Shown: in pieces, positions 54,357 through 62,697 of the stretch
How the letters are laid out: each line of letters opens with the position of its first letter
How positions within the stretch are numbered: the stretch's first letter is position 1
Source of the DNA: Micavibrio sp. UBA6147
GTDB lineage: Bacteria; Pseudomonadota; Alphaproteobacteria; Micavibrionales; UBA1664
Reading direction: 5' to 3'
Length of the DNA stretch: 64,000 nucleotides
Assembly: GCA_002423185.1 (NCBI GenBank)
Contig: DIUX01000002.1
Span: forward strand, 186,001 to 250,000
The notes under the pieces: model-generated
Databases searched by the model: none
Seen by the model: only the letters and a program-made list of their open reading frames with translations
Told to the model about the DNA's origin: nothing
Made by a program: the position numbers and the translations under genes

Positions 54357-55676
54357 CTATTTTTCCGTCAAGGCGCGATCTTTGGCGCGGATCACAGGTT
54401 TAAGGAGGTAGCTCATAATGCTGCGCTTGCCCGTAATAATGGCGGTTTCGGCGATCATCCCGGGCATGATCGGCAACGGAGCATCGGCTGTACCAAGGTA
54501 ATTTTTGTCCGTCCGCACATCAATTTCGAAGTAAACCTTGCCTTCTCGGTCGGTCACGCTGTCGGCGCTGATGCGGATCAACGTGCCGTCCAACGCGCCG
54601 TAACGCTGGGCGTCATAGGCCGTGACCTTCACCTTTACGGGTTGGCCTTGCTTTAAAAACGCAATATCGGACGGGTTGACCTTGGCGGTGATTTTCAGGT
54701 CGTCGTCAATCGGCACGATCTCGACCATCCGCATTGCGGGTTCGATCACCCCGCCAATTGTTTTCACCCCCACGGTTTTCACAATCCCCGCCACCGGCGC
54801 GCGCAATTGTGTGCGGTCAACGCGGTCGCCTGCGCTGGTCAGGTTTTCCTGAAGCGCCGCCATCGCGGTCTGCGCTTCATTCAGCTCTTTCAAGGCTTGC
54901 GACCGAAATTTGGACACTTGATCCATCGCCTCTTTTTGCGCGGCCGATAACTCGGATTCCAAAGACGTTATCTTCTCAACGCCCGCCTCCAAATTGCCGA
55001 TAATATCATTCCATTCGCGTTCCAAGCGTATGACATCCAGTTTCGGCACCGCGTTTTGCGCCGCCAGATTCCGTGTCATGCGCAGTTCTTCACCCAGCAA
55101 CGCCTTGTTTTTTTCCCAGCGCGACAATTGCGCCGATACCTCACGCAGTGATGCCTCCGCGCCGGTAATCTTGTTTTGCAGGATCGACGCCGCGTTCTCC
55201 AGCTCTTCCTTGCGCGATTCATACAAGGCCAATTCGCTGCTGGCGATGTCGTCAAACCGGCCTTTCATGTCCTCCGGCACGGCAAAGTCTACGCCGTCAA
55301 CTTCGGCCTGCAACCGCAATTGTTTGAGCTTTAACGCATGATACCGCGCTTCGATTCCGCGTTCTTCGGACGCAAACGCGACGTTTTTGAGGCGGACGAG
55401 GAGCTGATCCTTCGTCACGATATCGCCCTCTTGCACCAGCAATTCCGACAAAATTCCGCCTTCAAGGCTTTGCACGACCTGAAGCTCGCTGGACGGCACG
55501 ACTTGCCCGCTACCGCGGATGATAATCTCGATTTGCGATACGCTCGCCCACAGGATAAACAAAGCGCACAGCGCCGCGATGCAAATCAACAAGGCATGCG
55601 CGCTAAGGCGCGGCTGGAGCCTTTGCATCGCCTCCAACTCAGACATAAAATCAAGGTCGCTGCGCTCTTTACTCAT
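54357..55676 (-). CDS. Type I secretion membrane-fusion protein (HlyD family)
   Basis: Periplasmic adaptor joining the ABC exporter to the outer-membrane channel. 439 residues: cytoplasmic N terminus, one membrane helix (about 25-48, LLICIAALCALFILWASVS), lipoyl half IIRGSGQVVPSSELQVVQSLEGGIL, a long coiled-coil hairpin (about 115-275), second lipoyl half with LRAPVAGIVKTVGVKTIGGVI, and the barrel domain VKVTAYDAQRYG. Its ATG overlaps the ABC stop by 4 bases. Equivalent to LapC of LapA systems. Confidence 0.94.
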   Translation of the reverse strand: MSKERSDLDFMSELEAMQRLQPRLSAHALLICIAALCALFILWASVSQIEIIIRGSGQVVPSSELQVVQSLEGGILSELLVQEGDIVTKDQLLVRLKNVAFASEERGIEARYHALKLKQLRLQAEVDGVDFAVPEDMKGRFDDIASSELALYESRKEELENAASILQNKITGAEASLREVSAQLSRWEKNKALLGEELRMTRNLAAQNAVPKLDVIRLEREWNDIIGNLEAGVEKITSLESELSAAQKEAMDQVSKFRSQALKELNEAQTAMAALQENLTSAGDRVDRTQLRAPVAGIVKTVGVKTIGGVIEPAMRMVEIVPIDDDLKITAKVNPSDIAFLKQGQPVKVKVTAYDAQRYGALDGTLIRISADSVTDREGKVYFEIDVRTDKNYLGTADAPLPIMPGMIAETAIITGKRSIMSYLLKPVIRAKDRALTEK

Positions 55677-58192
55677 GCGTCCTTGTCCTTGTTTTTCGCG
55701 GCGTTAGGGGTTGATTGCGCCTCACCCGTTACTGGGCTAGCCCGCTCCGCCTTCACCGTACTGGCAAGACCCGTGCTCCCGACTCCGATACTCCCGACGC
55801 CCGCCGAAGCAGTCGACCCCGATGCTGTCGCCGCCCCTGTTCCTGTATGTGTGCCTGTCCCTGTGCCTGTACCTGTCTGCGCGCCCTGCGCCGCCCCGCC
55901 CATCGTGGCGGTCACGCCGACTTGTCCTTTGGCCAAGGCTTCGAGCACGCGGTCGCGCGGGCCATCAGCAATCACTTGGCCTTGCTCGATCAAAATCAAC
56001 CGATCCACAAGGCGGAGCAACATCTGGCGATGCGTTATCAAAATCAGGGTCTTATCCTTCACATGGCCTTGGATATGCCGCACGAAGGCTTCCTCCGCCT
56101 GTACGTCCATTGCGTTGGTTGGTTCGTCACAAATCAACACATTCGGCTTTGTCAAAATCGCCCGCGCCAAAGCAATCGCCTGACGCTGTCCGCCGCTCAG
56201 GCCTTCGCCGCGCTCCCCGATCATGGCGTCATAGCCATGCGGGTGGCGGGCGATAAAATCATGGGCGCCGGATAATTGCGCCGCGTTTAAAATATCTTCT
56301 TCGGAGGCTTTCGGGTTTGACGCCGTAATATTGTCGCGCACCGTACCGGAAAACAGCACCACATCTTGGGATATATACCCCAAATTCCGCCGCAAATCGG
56401 CGGGGTCGATCTGGCGATAATCCGTATCGTCAATCAACATGCCGCCATCTTGCGGTTCATACAGCCCCATCATCAACCGCGCCAAGGTGCTCTTCCCCGA
56501 CCCGATGCGCCCGATGATTCCGACTTTCTCGCCCGCTTGAATGGTGAACGACACGCCGTCCAGAATTTTGCGCATCCCTTGCGGATCGGCGGCGGGATAG
56601 GCAAACGACACCCGATCCAACGTAATTTTCCCCGCTAATTCAGGGCGATGCAAAAACCGTTTATGGGCGGGGCGCTCCACCGGCGCCTTCATAATTTTCG
56701 ACAGGCTGCGCAGCGACGAAGCCGATTGATGATAGCGCGTCAACAGCGATGCAATCTGCGTCATCGGCGCAATCGCCCGCCCGCCGAGAATGACCGACGC
56801 AATCAACGCGCCGACGCTCAAATCCCCGTCCCGCACCAAATACATCCCGATCAACACAATAAAGATCGAGGCCGATTGCTGTAAAAACGTCGCGATATTC
56901 ACGCCCAGCGCCGAAAAGAACCGCGATTTTTGCCCCACCGCGGCGGATTCCCCGACATATTCCCCATACCGCGCCCGCAATTTGCCATCCGCGCCAATCG
57001 CCTTGATCGTTTCAAGACCGGTAATCGTTTCAACCAACAAGCCGTGCTTCGCTTCGGCAGCCTTGAGCGATTTTCCGATCAGATAGCGCAGTGGAATTTG
57101 CAAAAACAACCCCGCCACCATCGTCACCGCCATCAAGCCAAGCAACACAAACGCCACCGGCCCCGCCAACATATAAATCACCAAAATGAACAGCAGGGAA
57201 AACGGCAAATCAATGAACCCCGTCATCGTTGCCGAGGTAAAGAAATCCTTCACCGCGTCAAATTCCTTGAGCATATTGGCGAACATCCCGCTCGATGCCG
57301 GACGGCCAGAGAGCTTCATATCCAGAACCTGATCGAAAATCCGCCGCCCGATGATTACGTCAATTTTGCGCCCCGCCATGTCGATGAAATAGCCGCGCAA
57401 CGTACGGATTATGAAATCAAATAAAAACACCGTGAGCGCTCCAATCCCAAGCACCCACCCTGTTTCCATGGCGTTATTGGGAATGACGCGGTCATACACA
57501 TTCATAATGAAAAGCGGGCTGACCAACGCGAATATATTGATCAAAATCGCCGCCACCGCAACCTTGCCATACAGACTGCGATTATCCCACAGCACACCCC
57601 AGAACCAGTGGCTGGGGTAATGAACGCCGCCGCCATCCGCGGCATCATCGCCCGCGCCTGTCCCCGCACCCATACCCGAGAATTGCCCGCCATTGGACGC
57701 CGCAATATTCCCCATCGTGTCGCCCTGCGCCATCTGTGCCAAATGGTCGTGATCAGGGTGAATGAACAAGGCATGGCCACTGTAGCGAGCATTCAAATCG
57801 CGACTGTGAAGATCCTCAAATGCCTCGGCGCGCGGGTCAAACACGCGCCACACATCGCCGGCGCGGTCAATCGATTGCAACACAACCGCGCCATTGCCAT
57901 CCATCAACAGCACGGCGGGCAATACCGCCTCGTCAATCCCGCTCAAGGCTCGCTTAACCGCCTTGGTGCGATAGCCGAGCTTCCGCGCCGCCTCACAAAA
58001 TAAATTCGGCCCCATTCCGGCCTCGGTATAGGGCAGCCCCGCAATAATGGCTTGGGATGATTTCGCCCGCCCATAATGCCGCGTCACATAGGCAAGGCAC
58101 TCCAACAAGACATCCGTTTCGTCAGTCTTGTTTTTGCCGATATGCAAAGTTTGATCAGCGTCAGTGTGACGGGTCGGCTCGGTCACGGTCAT
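55673..58192 (-). CDS. Type I secretion ABC exporter (LapB/LssB type)
   Basis: 839 residues. An N-terminal C39-like domain (about 20-145; DVLLECLAYVTRHYGRAKS) resembles the non-cleaving domain of LapB/HlyB exporters that binds the substrate. Membrane domain about 215-500 with FALVSPLFIMNVYDRVIPNNA. ATPase domain about 535-765: Walker A IIGRIGSGKSTLARL, Q loop YISQDVV, signature GLSGGQRQAIALAR, Walker B VLICDEPTNAMD. The last 70 residues are a low-complexity Gly/Thr/Ser/Ala tail with a GTGTGT run, unusual for this family. Its likely substrate is the giant protein at 46543. Confidence 0.93.
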   Translation of the reverse strand: MTVTEPTRHTDADQTLHIGKNKTDETDVLLECLAYVTRHYGRAKSSQAIIAGLPYTEAGMGPNLFCEAARKLGYRTKAVKRALSGIDEAVLPAVLLMDGNGAVVLQSIDRAGDVWRVFDPRAEAFEDLHSRDLNARYSGHALFIHPDHDHLAQMAQGDTMGNIAASNGGQFSGMGAGTGAGDDAADGGGVHYPSHWFWGVLWDNRSLYGKVAVAAILINIFALVSPLFIMNVYDRVIPNNAMETGWVLGIGALTVFLFDFIIRTLRGYFIDMAGRKIDVIIGRRIFDQVLDMKLSGRPASSGMFANMLKEFDAVKDFFTSATMTGFIDLPFSLLFILVIYMLAGPVAFVLLGLMAVTMVAGLFLQIPLRYLIGKSLKAAEAKHGLLVETITGLETIKAIGADGKLRARYGEYVGESAAVGQKSRFFSALGVNIATFLQQSASIFIVLIGMYLVRDGDLSVGALIASVILGGRAIAPMTQIASLLTRYHQSASSLRSLSKIMKAPVERPAHKRFLHRPELAGKITLDRVSFAYPAADPQGMRKILDGVSFTIQAGEKVGIIGRIGSGKSTLARLMMGLYEPQDGGMLIDDTDYRQIDPADLRRNLGYISQDVVLFSGTVRDNITASNPKASEEDILNAAQLSGAHDFIARHPHGYDAMIGERGEGLSGGQRQAIALARAILTKPNVLICDEPTNAMDVQAEEAFVRHIQGHVKDKTLILITHRQMLLRLVDRLILIEQGQVIADGPRDRVLEALAKGQVGVTATMGGAAQGAQTGTGTGTGTHTGTGAATASGSTASAGVGSIGVGSTGLASTVKAERASPVTGEAQSTPNAAKNKDKDA
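55836..55877. repeat. Hexanucleotide repeat in the ABC exporter tail
   Basis: Seven 6-bp units, mostly CCTGT plus one variable base, with one diverged unit (TGTGTG). On the coding strand they give alternating Gly-Thr. Copy changes stay in frame. Confidence 0.75.
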
Positions 58193-58258
58193 GTCCTTCG
58201 TCTGTATTGGGGCGACACATCTGCGCCCTCCCGCAAGCGCGTCATCACGCGGCCTGTG

Positions 58259-60226
58259 TTATTTCGCGGCCTGAGCATCCATCGGAGATTTCGGCTCTGC
58301 CTTCAGTGTTTTTTGCAGTTTGAACGCGACAAAATCGACATTTTTTTCGGCATATGGCTCGCTCACGACCTCAACAACCGGCTCCGCAGCAACGACCTCA
58401 GACTCAGCCGCAACAACTGTCACAGTTTCAGGCTCAGGATTCGCGGCAGTCTTCGACTCCGCCGCCATCTGCGCTTGGCGTTTTTCAGCCACATCTTGCT
58501 TCAACTGTTTTTCCAGCGCCTCGGCGGCGGCAACATCGGCATTCACATCATGAATGGCGGCCTGTTTGATGCCCTCTTGCGCCCCGTTTTTCACGCTGTC
58601 TTTCACACCATGGTCTTGCGGCGCAATCCGCAAATCATCCGGCTTGCTCGCGGGCTCTGTTGCCGCGATCTGGGTTGCCGAGGCTACCTCCTCCGGCTGG
58701 GTGTACGTGCCTTCTTGCGCCGCTACTTCAACAATCGGCTCCATTCCCCGTGCTGGTTTTGCTGACGCGACAACAGGCTCCGCCTTCTTCGCGACATCCT
58801 GCGCCTTCGGCTCCTCTTTCACAGTTTGCGCAACGGCCACAGACTCCGCAACGGAGGCATTCATCGCCACCGGCACAACAACGCTTTTCACAGGCGGGGC
58901 ATCATGGATCGTCGCCAAAATATCAATTGCGTCCGTAATACTGCCTTGCGAGGCCAAGAACCCATATGCCGCATCAAGCACACCGTATTCGGCGCTCAAA
59001 TACCCGACTTTGGCGTCAAAGGCTTGGCTGTCTGCCTGCATCACTTCAAGCAATGTTTTTTTGGAGGCCTCGAATTGCTTCTTATAGGTCGAAAGGGTGC
59101 TCACGGCCTCATCATAGCGGCCTTTTTGCGTGTCGTATTGCTCTTGCGCAACCTCAAGCCCCGCCATCGCGATGCGGAGGTTTTTTTCAAGAGCGCGGCG
59201 CAGTTCATCAAGCTGGGCCATCGCTTCTTCCTTTTGCAAGGATGAGCGGCGCTGGCGCGCAAATTGTCCGCCGCCGGTTTCAAGCGTCCAACTCAGGCGC
59301 AGCATAGCGCGCGCATCGGTCGATTCCCCGCCAATCACGTCCCGCTGGTCTTTTTTGGAATAAGACATCTCGGAATTGAGCATCGGAAGCGCCGATTTAC
59401 TCTCGGCTGCCTCATCATATTCAAGGGCATTCCCCGTTTCCACAAGGGCGCGAACCTGCGGATGGTGACTTTGAATTTTGGCAATCAAATCCTCCAGCGC
59501 CGTATCCGTGTCCATCGCAAATGGCATTATGGGCTTTTGCAATTCGCCGGTTGGTTTGCTTCCGACCGCCTCAATATACGATGCTTCGCTGGCCTTGACT
59601 TGGCCTTTTAAATCCGTCAACCGGTTTTGCGCCATCAACACAAGGTCACGGGCCCGCGATGCTTCGCCTTCATCGGCGCCGCCGCCTTCGACCATTTTCT
59701 TGATGCGGGCTTGATACGACTTCATATCCGCAAGGTTTTTTTGCGCATCGGCAAACAGGGTCTTGGCACGGTGATATTCGATATGCGCCTGTACGGTTTG
59801 ATAGGCAATGGATTGCATCGTGTCATCAAGGCTGTGCAGCGATGCGGCTTCCTGCGCCCTTGCCGAGCGCACGCGATCCGTTGTCATGTTCCAGTCATAA
59901 ACCATCTGGTTAACCGAGGCCGTCCCCTCCCACAGCCATGAATACCCTGACCCGCGCGTAACGCTGAGGCCACGGCTGGTGCTGTTATCGCCGTATAAAC
60001 GGCCGCCGCCGATATTGGCGGATACTTCGGGAAAGTAATCTGATCTTTTCTCGGTCACGCCTTCATGCGCAATACTGCGTCCGATTTTGGCACGTTCGAC
60101 CGTTGGGTGGGATTTAATCGCGCTGCGAACGCTGTCTTGGAGCGTTTCGGCATGGAGTGCCGACGCAAATGGCATCCCCACCAGAATCAGTGACAGGCCA
60201 ACACTGACCAAGAGCTTGTTTTTCAT
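58259..60226 (-). CDS. TolC-family outer-membrane secretion channel with long tail
   Basis: 655 residues from ATG 60226 (GGGGT upstream). Signal peptide 1-26, cleaved after ALHA. The TolC/LapE-type channel region (about 27-435) begins TLQDSVRSAIKSHPTVERAK and has long amphipathic helices. It is followed by a 215-residue tail rich in Ala, Glu, Val, Lys and Pro with no recognised fold; the family usually ends near 450. First gene of the leftward exporter operon; the ABC gene follows after 66 bases. The frame stays open 144 bases further upstream, but the signal peptide fixes this start. Confidence 0.9.
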   Translation of the reverse strand: MKNKLLVSVGLSLILVGMPFASALHAETLQDSVRSAIKSHPTVERAKIGRSIAHEGVTEKRSDYFPEVSANIGGGRLYGDNSTSRGLSVTRGSGYSWLWEGTASVNQMVYDWNMTTDRVRSARAQEAASLHSLDDTMQSIAYQTVQAHIEYHRAKTLFADAQKNLADMKSYQARIKKMVEGGGADEGEASRARDLVLMAQNRLTDLKGQVKASEASYIEAVGSKPTGELQKPIMPFAMDTDTALEDLIAKIQSHHPQVRALVETGNALEYDEAAESKSALPMLNSEMSYSKKDQRDVIGGESTDARAMLRLSWTLETGGGQFARQRRSSLQKEEAMAQLDELRRALEKNLRIAMAGLEVAQEQYDTQKGRYDEAVSTLSTYKKQFEASKKTLLEVMQADSQAFDAKVGYLSAEYGVLDAAYGFLASQGSITDAIDILATIHDAPPVKSVVVPVAMNASVAESVAVAQTVKEEPKAQDVAKKAEPVVASAKPARGMEPIVEVAAQEGTYTQPEEVASATQIAATEPASKPDDLRIAPQDHGVKDSVKNGAQEGIKQAAIHDVNADVAAAEALEKQLKQDVAEKRQAQMAAESKTAANPEPETVTVVAAESEVVAAEPVVEVVSEPYAEKNVDFVAFKLQKTLKAEPKSPMDAQAAK

Positions 60227-60784
60227 GATTACCCCATTTGAAAAGGTCGAGAACTGAAAACGTTGAGAATCGTCGAATGACATATGCGCCAGCAGCCAAC
60301 CTTGGGCGTTCAAGGTCATGTTATCCACAGCGCACCCACATAATGTACATAATTTTGTTGATTCCCGCAAGACGCCTGCGAATTTGATTCCGGCGCGCGG
60401 GCAACCGCCTTTATTTGCCCCCGTTCACGCCCAATTCCGCCACCGATTCTGTCCTATCGTTACTTTGTAAAAACAGGGATATAGCAATAATACGCCCTGT
60501 TTTACCGTATTGACCAAGATTGACCAAGGATGAAGGCGCAAAGTTTTTATAAAACCGGCAAAAACGCGCCGCTCTTATTCCTTTAAAACCATATCATCCA
60601 CAAAAAACGAATCAATTGATTGCCCGCCTCTTGCCCATAGAACACTCCGAAACACAGGCATAAAGCCGCACGCAGGTTATGAAAAAACAAATTAAGGGCT
60701 TCACAAAGGCGGGGTTTTACTGGCATTATAGCCATCGCACATGACGCGCCCTGATACATAATTTTCTGAAGGAAAGACGTGGGA
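60227..60784. other. 558-base divergent intergenic region
   Basis: No convincing gene. It holds a perfect DnaA-like TTATCCACA (60321-60329), an inverted repeat AAAACAGGG...CCCTGTTTT (60470-60503, 16-base loop), and a direct repeat TTGACCAAG at 60513 and 60523. It must carry the promoters of the exporter operon and of pntAA. Confidence 0.5.
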
Positions 60785-62149
60785 ATGACAACTGCCCTGA
60801 CAATCGCGATCTGTAAGGAACGCGCCACCGGTGAAAAACGTGTTGCCGCAACCCCTGAAACCGTCAAAAAACTCATTGGCCTTGGTGCTCGTGTCGTTGT
60901 TGAAAAGGGCGCCGGACACGCTGCCTCTTATCTGGATGACGCGTACACCGCCGCTGGCGCAACCTTGGCCGCCAATGCCGCCGCCGCCGTCAAGGGTGCC
61001 GCCGTTTTAATGTGCGTACAGCGCCCCGACAACGCGGTTCTCGATGCCCTCGCCCCGAAAACAATCGTGCTGGGCGCGGTCGGCCCTTATGACTTCACCG
61101 CCGCCCTGCCCGCCTTCAAAAAAGGCAAGCTCACGGCGCTCGCCATGGAACTCATGCCGCGCATTACCCGCGCGCAATCCATGGATATTTTGTCGAGCCA
61201 AGCCAACCTCGCCGGCTACCGCGCCGTGCTGGACGCCGCGCATGAATTTGGCCGCGCCTTCCCGATGATGATGACCGCCGCCGGCACCATCTCGCCCGCC
61301 CGTGTCTTCGTTATGGGTGCGGGTGTTGCGGGGCTTCAGGCCATCGCCACCGCTCGCCGCCTCGGTGCGATTGTAAGCGCCACAGACGTACGCCCCATTG
61401 CCAAAGAACAAGTCGAGAGCCTCGGCGCAACCTTCATCATGGTTGAGAATGAGGAAACCAAAGCCGCCGAAACATCCGGCGGCTACGCCAAGGAAATGTC
61501 CGCCGCCTATCAAAAGGCGCAGGCGCAGCTCATCGCCGACACGATCAAAAAGCAAGACATCGTCATTTGTACCGCCCTCATCCCGGGGCGTCCCGCCCCT
61601 GTATTGGTGAGCGAAGACATGGTCAAAACCATGAAGGCCGGATCGGTGATCGTTGACCTCGCCGTCACCCAAGGCGGCAACTGCCCAATCTCCGAGAGCG
61701 GCAAAGTCGTCGAAAAACACGGCGTGCGCATCATCGGATACGACAATATCGCCTCACGCATTGCGGTTGATTCTTCGGCGCTCTACGCCCGCAACCTTTA
61801 CAACTTCATGCAAAGCATCATCGCCAAGGACAAACCCGCCATCACCCTTGACCCGCAAGACGAGATTGTCAAAGCCATCATGCTCACCCATGACGGCGAA
61901 GCGGTTCACAGCCTGTTCGGCGTCCCTGCGAAACCCGCAACCAAAACAACCGCAAAACCAAAAGCAGTGGCAAAATCCAAACCTGCCGCGAAAAAAGCAG
62001 AGCCCAAAAAACCTGCTGCGAACAAAGCCGCCGCAAAGCCAAAGGCAAAGCCCGCCATAAAATCGGCCGCAAAATCCGCAACGAAACCAGTCGCCAAAAA
62101 GCCAGCCGTAAAAGCTGCGCCAAAAACGGCTCTTAAATCCGTGAAATAA
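60785..62149 (+). CDS. pntAA: NAD(P) transhydrogenase subunit alpha, part 1 (PntAA), with Lys/Ala-rich tail
   Basis: NAD(H)-binding domain I of proton-translocating transhydrogenase. Motifs: CKERATGEKRVAATPETVKKL, AVGPYDF, MPRITRAQSMDILSSQANLAGYRAV, VFVMGAGVAGLQAIATARRLGA (Rossmann, about 176-197) and VIVDLAVTQGGNCPIS. The conserved domain ends near residue 385; the remaining 70 residues are a Lys/Ala/Pro tail (KPKAVAKSKPAAKKAEPKK and similar), resembling histone H1-like tails and unusual for PntAA. Start ATG 60785; an in-frame GTG at 60779 is closer to AAGGA. 454 residues. Confidence 0.93.
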   Translation: MTTALTIAICKERATGEKRVAATPETVKKLIGLGARVVVEKGAGHAASYLDDAYTAAGATLAANAAAAVKGAAVLMCVQRPDNAVLDALAPKTIVLGAVGPYDFTAALPAFKKGKLTALAMELMPRITRAQSMDILSSQANLAGYRAVLDAAHEFGRAFPMMMTAAGTISPARVFVMGAGVAGLQAIATARRLGAIVSATDVRPIAKEQVESLGATFIMVENEETKAAETSGGYAKEMSAAYQKAQAQLIADTIKKQDIVICTALIPGRPAPVLVSEDMVKTMKAGSVIVDLAVTQGGNCPISESGKVVEKHGVRIIGYDNIASRIAVDSSALYARNLYNFMQSIIAKDKPAITLDPQDEIVKAIMLTHDGEAVHSLFGVPAKPATKTTAKPKAVAKSKPAAKKAEPKKPAANKAAAKPKAKPAIKSAAKSATKPVAKKPAVKAAPKTALKSVK

Positions 62150-62190
62150 TAACCAAAGCCAACCTTGCCAACTTTAAGGACTGCCCAGCC

Positions 62191-62619
62191 ATGGACAACA
62201 CGTCAAAGACATCCGAAGCCGCCGCCGCCCTGACCCAAAGGGTTCAAGACCTGACCGGCGAAATCAACGCATTGGCCGCCCAGATCGCCGATATGTCATC
62301 CAGCGCCGTCAGCACCATGACCCAAAGCGGCGGCGACAGTTTCTTCATGATGGGGCTCACCGTTTTCATGCTCGCCTGTTTTGTCGGCTACTATGTCGTA
62401 TGGCGCGTCACACCGGCGCTGCACTCGCCTTTGATGGGCATCACCAACGCGATTTCATCGGTCATCATCGTCGGCGCCATCATCGCTGCAGGGCCAGCGG
62501 AGGGCAGCTTCGCCAAATTCGCCGGATTTTTGGCGGTGATTTTGGCCTCGATCAATATTTTCGGGGGCTTCATCGTGACACGCCGTATGCTCGGAATGTT
62601 CAAGAAAAAAGCCCACTAA
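62191..62619 (+). CDS. pntAB: NAD(P) transhydrogenase subunit alpha, part 2 (PntAB)
   Basis: 142-residue membrane part of the alpha chain. A helical N-terminal segment (1-45) precedes about three hydrophobic helices (FMMGLTVFMLACFVGYYVVW, ISSVIIVGAIIAAG, FAGFLAVILASINIFGGFIV) and the end RRMLGMFKKK, which matches the family. It lies between pntAA and pntB in the three-gene arrangement common in alphaproteobacteria. Confidence 0.93.
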   Translation: MDNTSKTSEAAAALTQRVQDLTGEINALAAQIADMSSSAVSTMTQSGGDSFFMMGLTVFMLACFVGYYVVWRVTPALHSPLMGITNAISSVIIVGAIIAAGPAEGSFAKFAGFLAVILASINIFGGFIVTRRMLGMFKKKAH

Positions 62620-62697
62620 ACAAACACTGAACAAAAAACCGGACAAACCGGACAACAATCAGACAAAACCAGACAAGAGAGATAAAGAGAAACCGCA

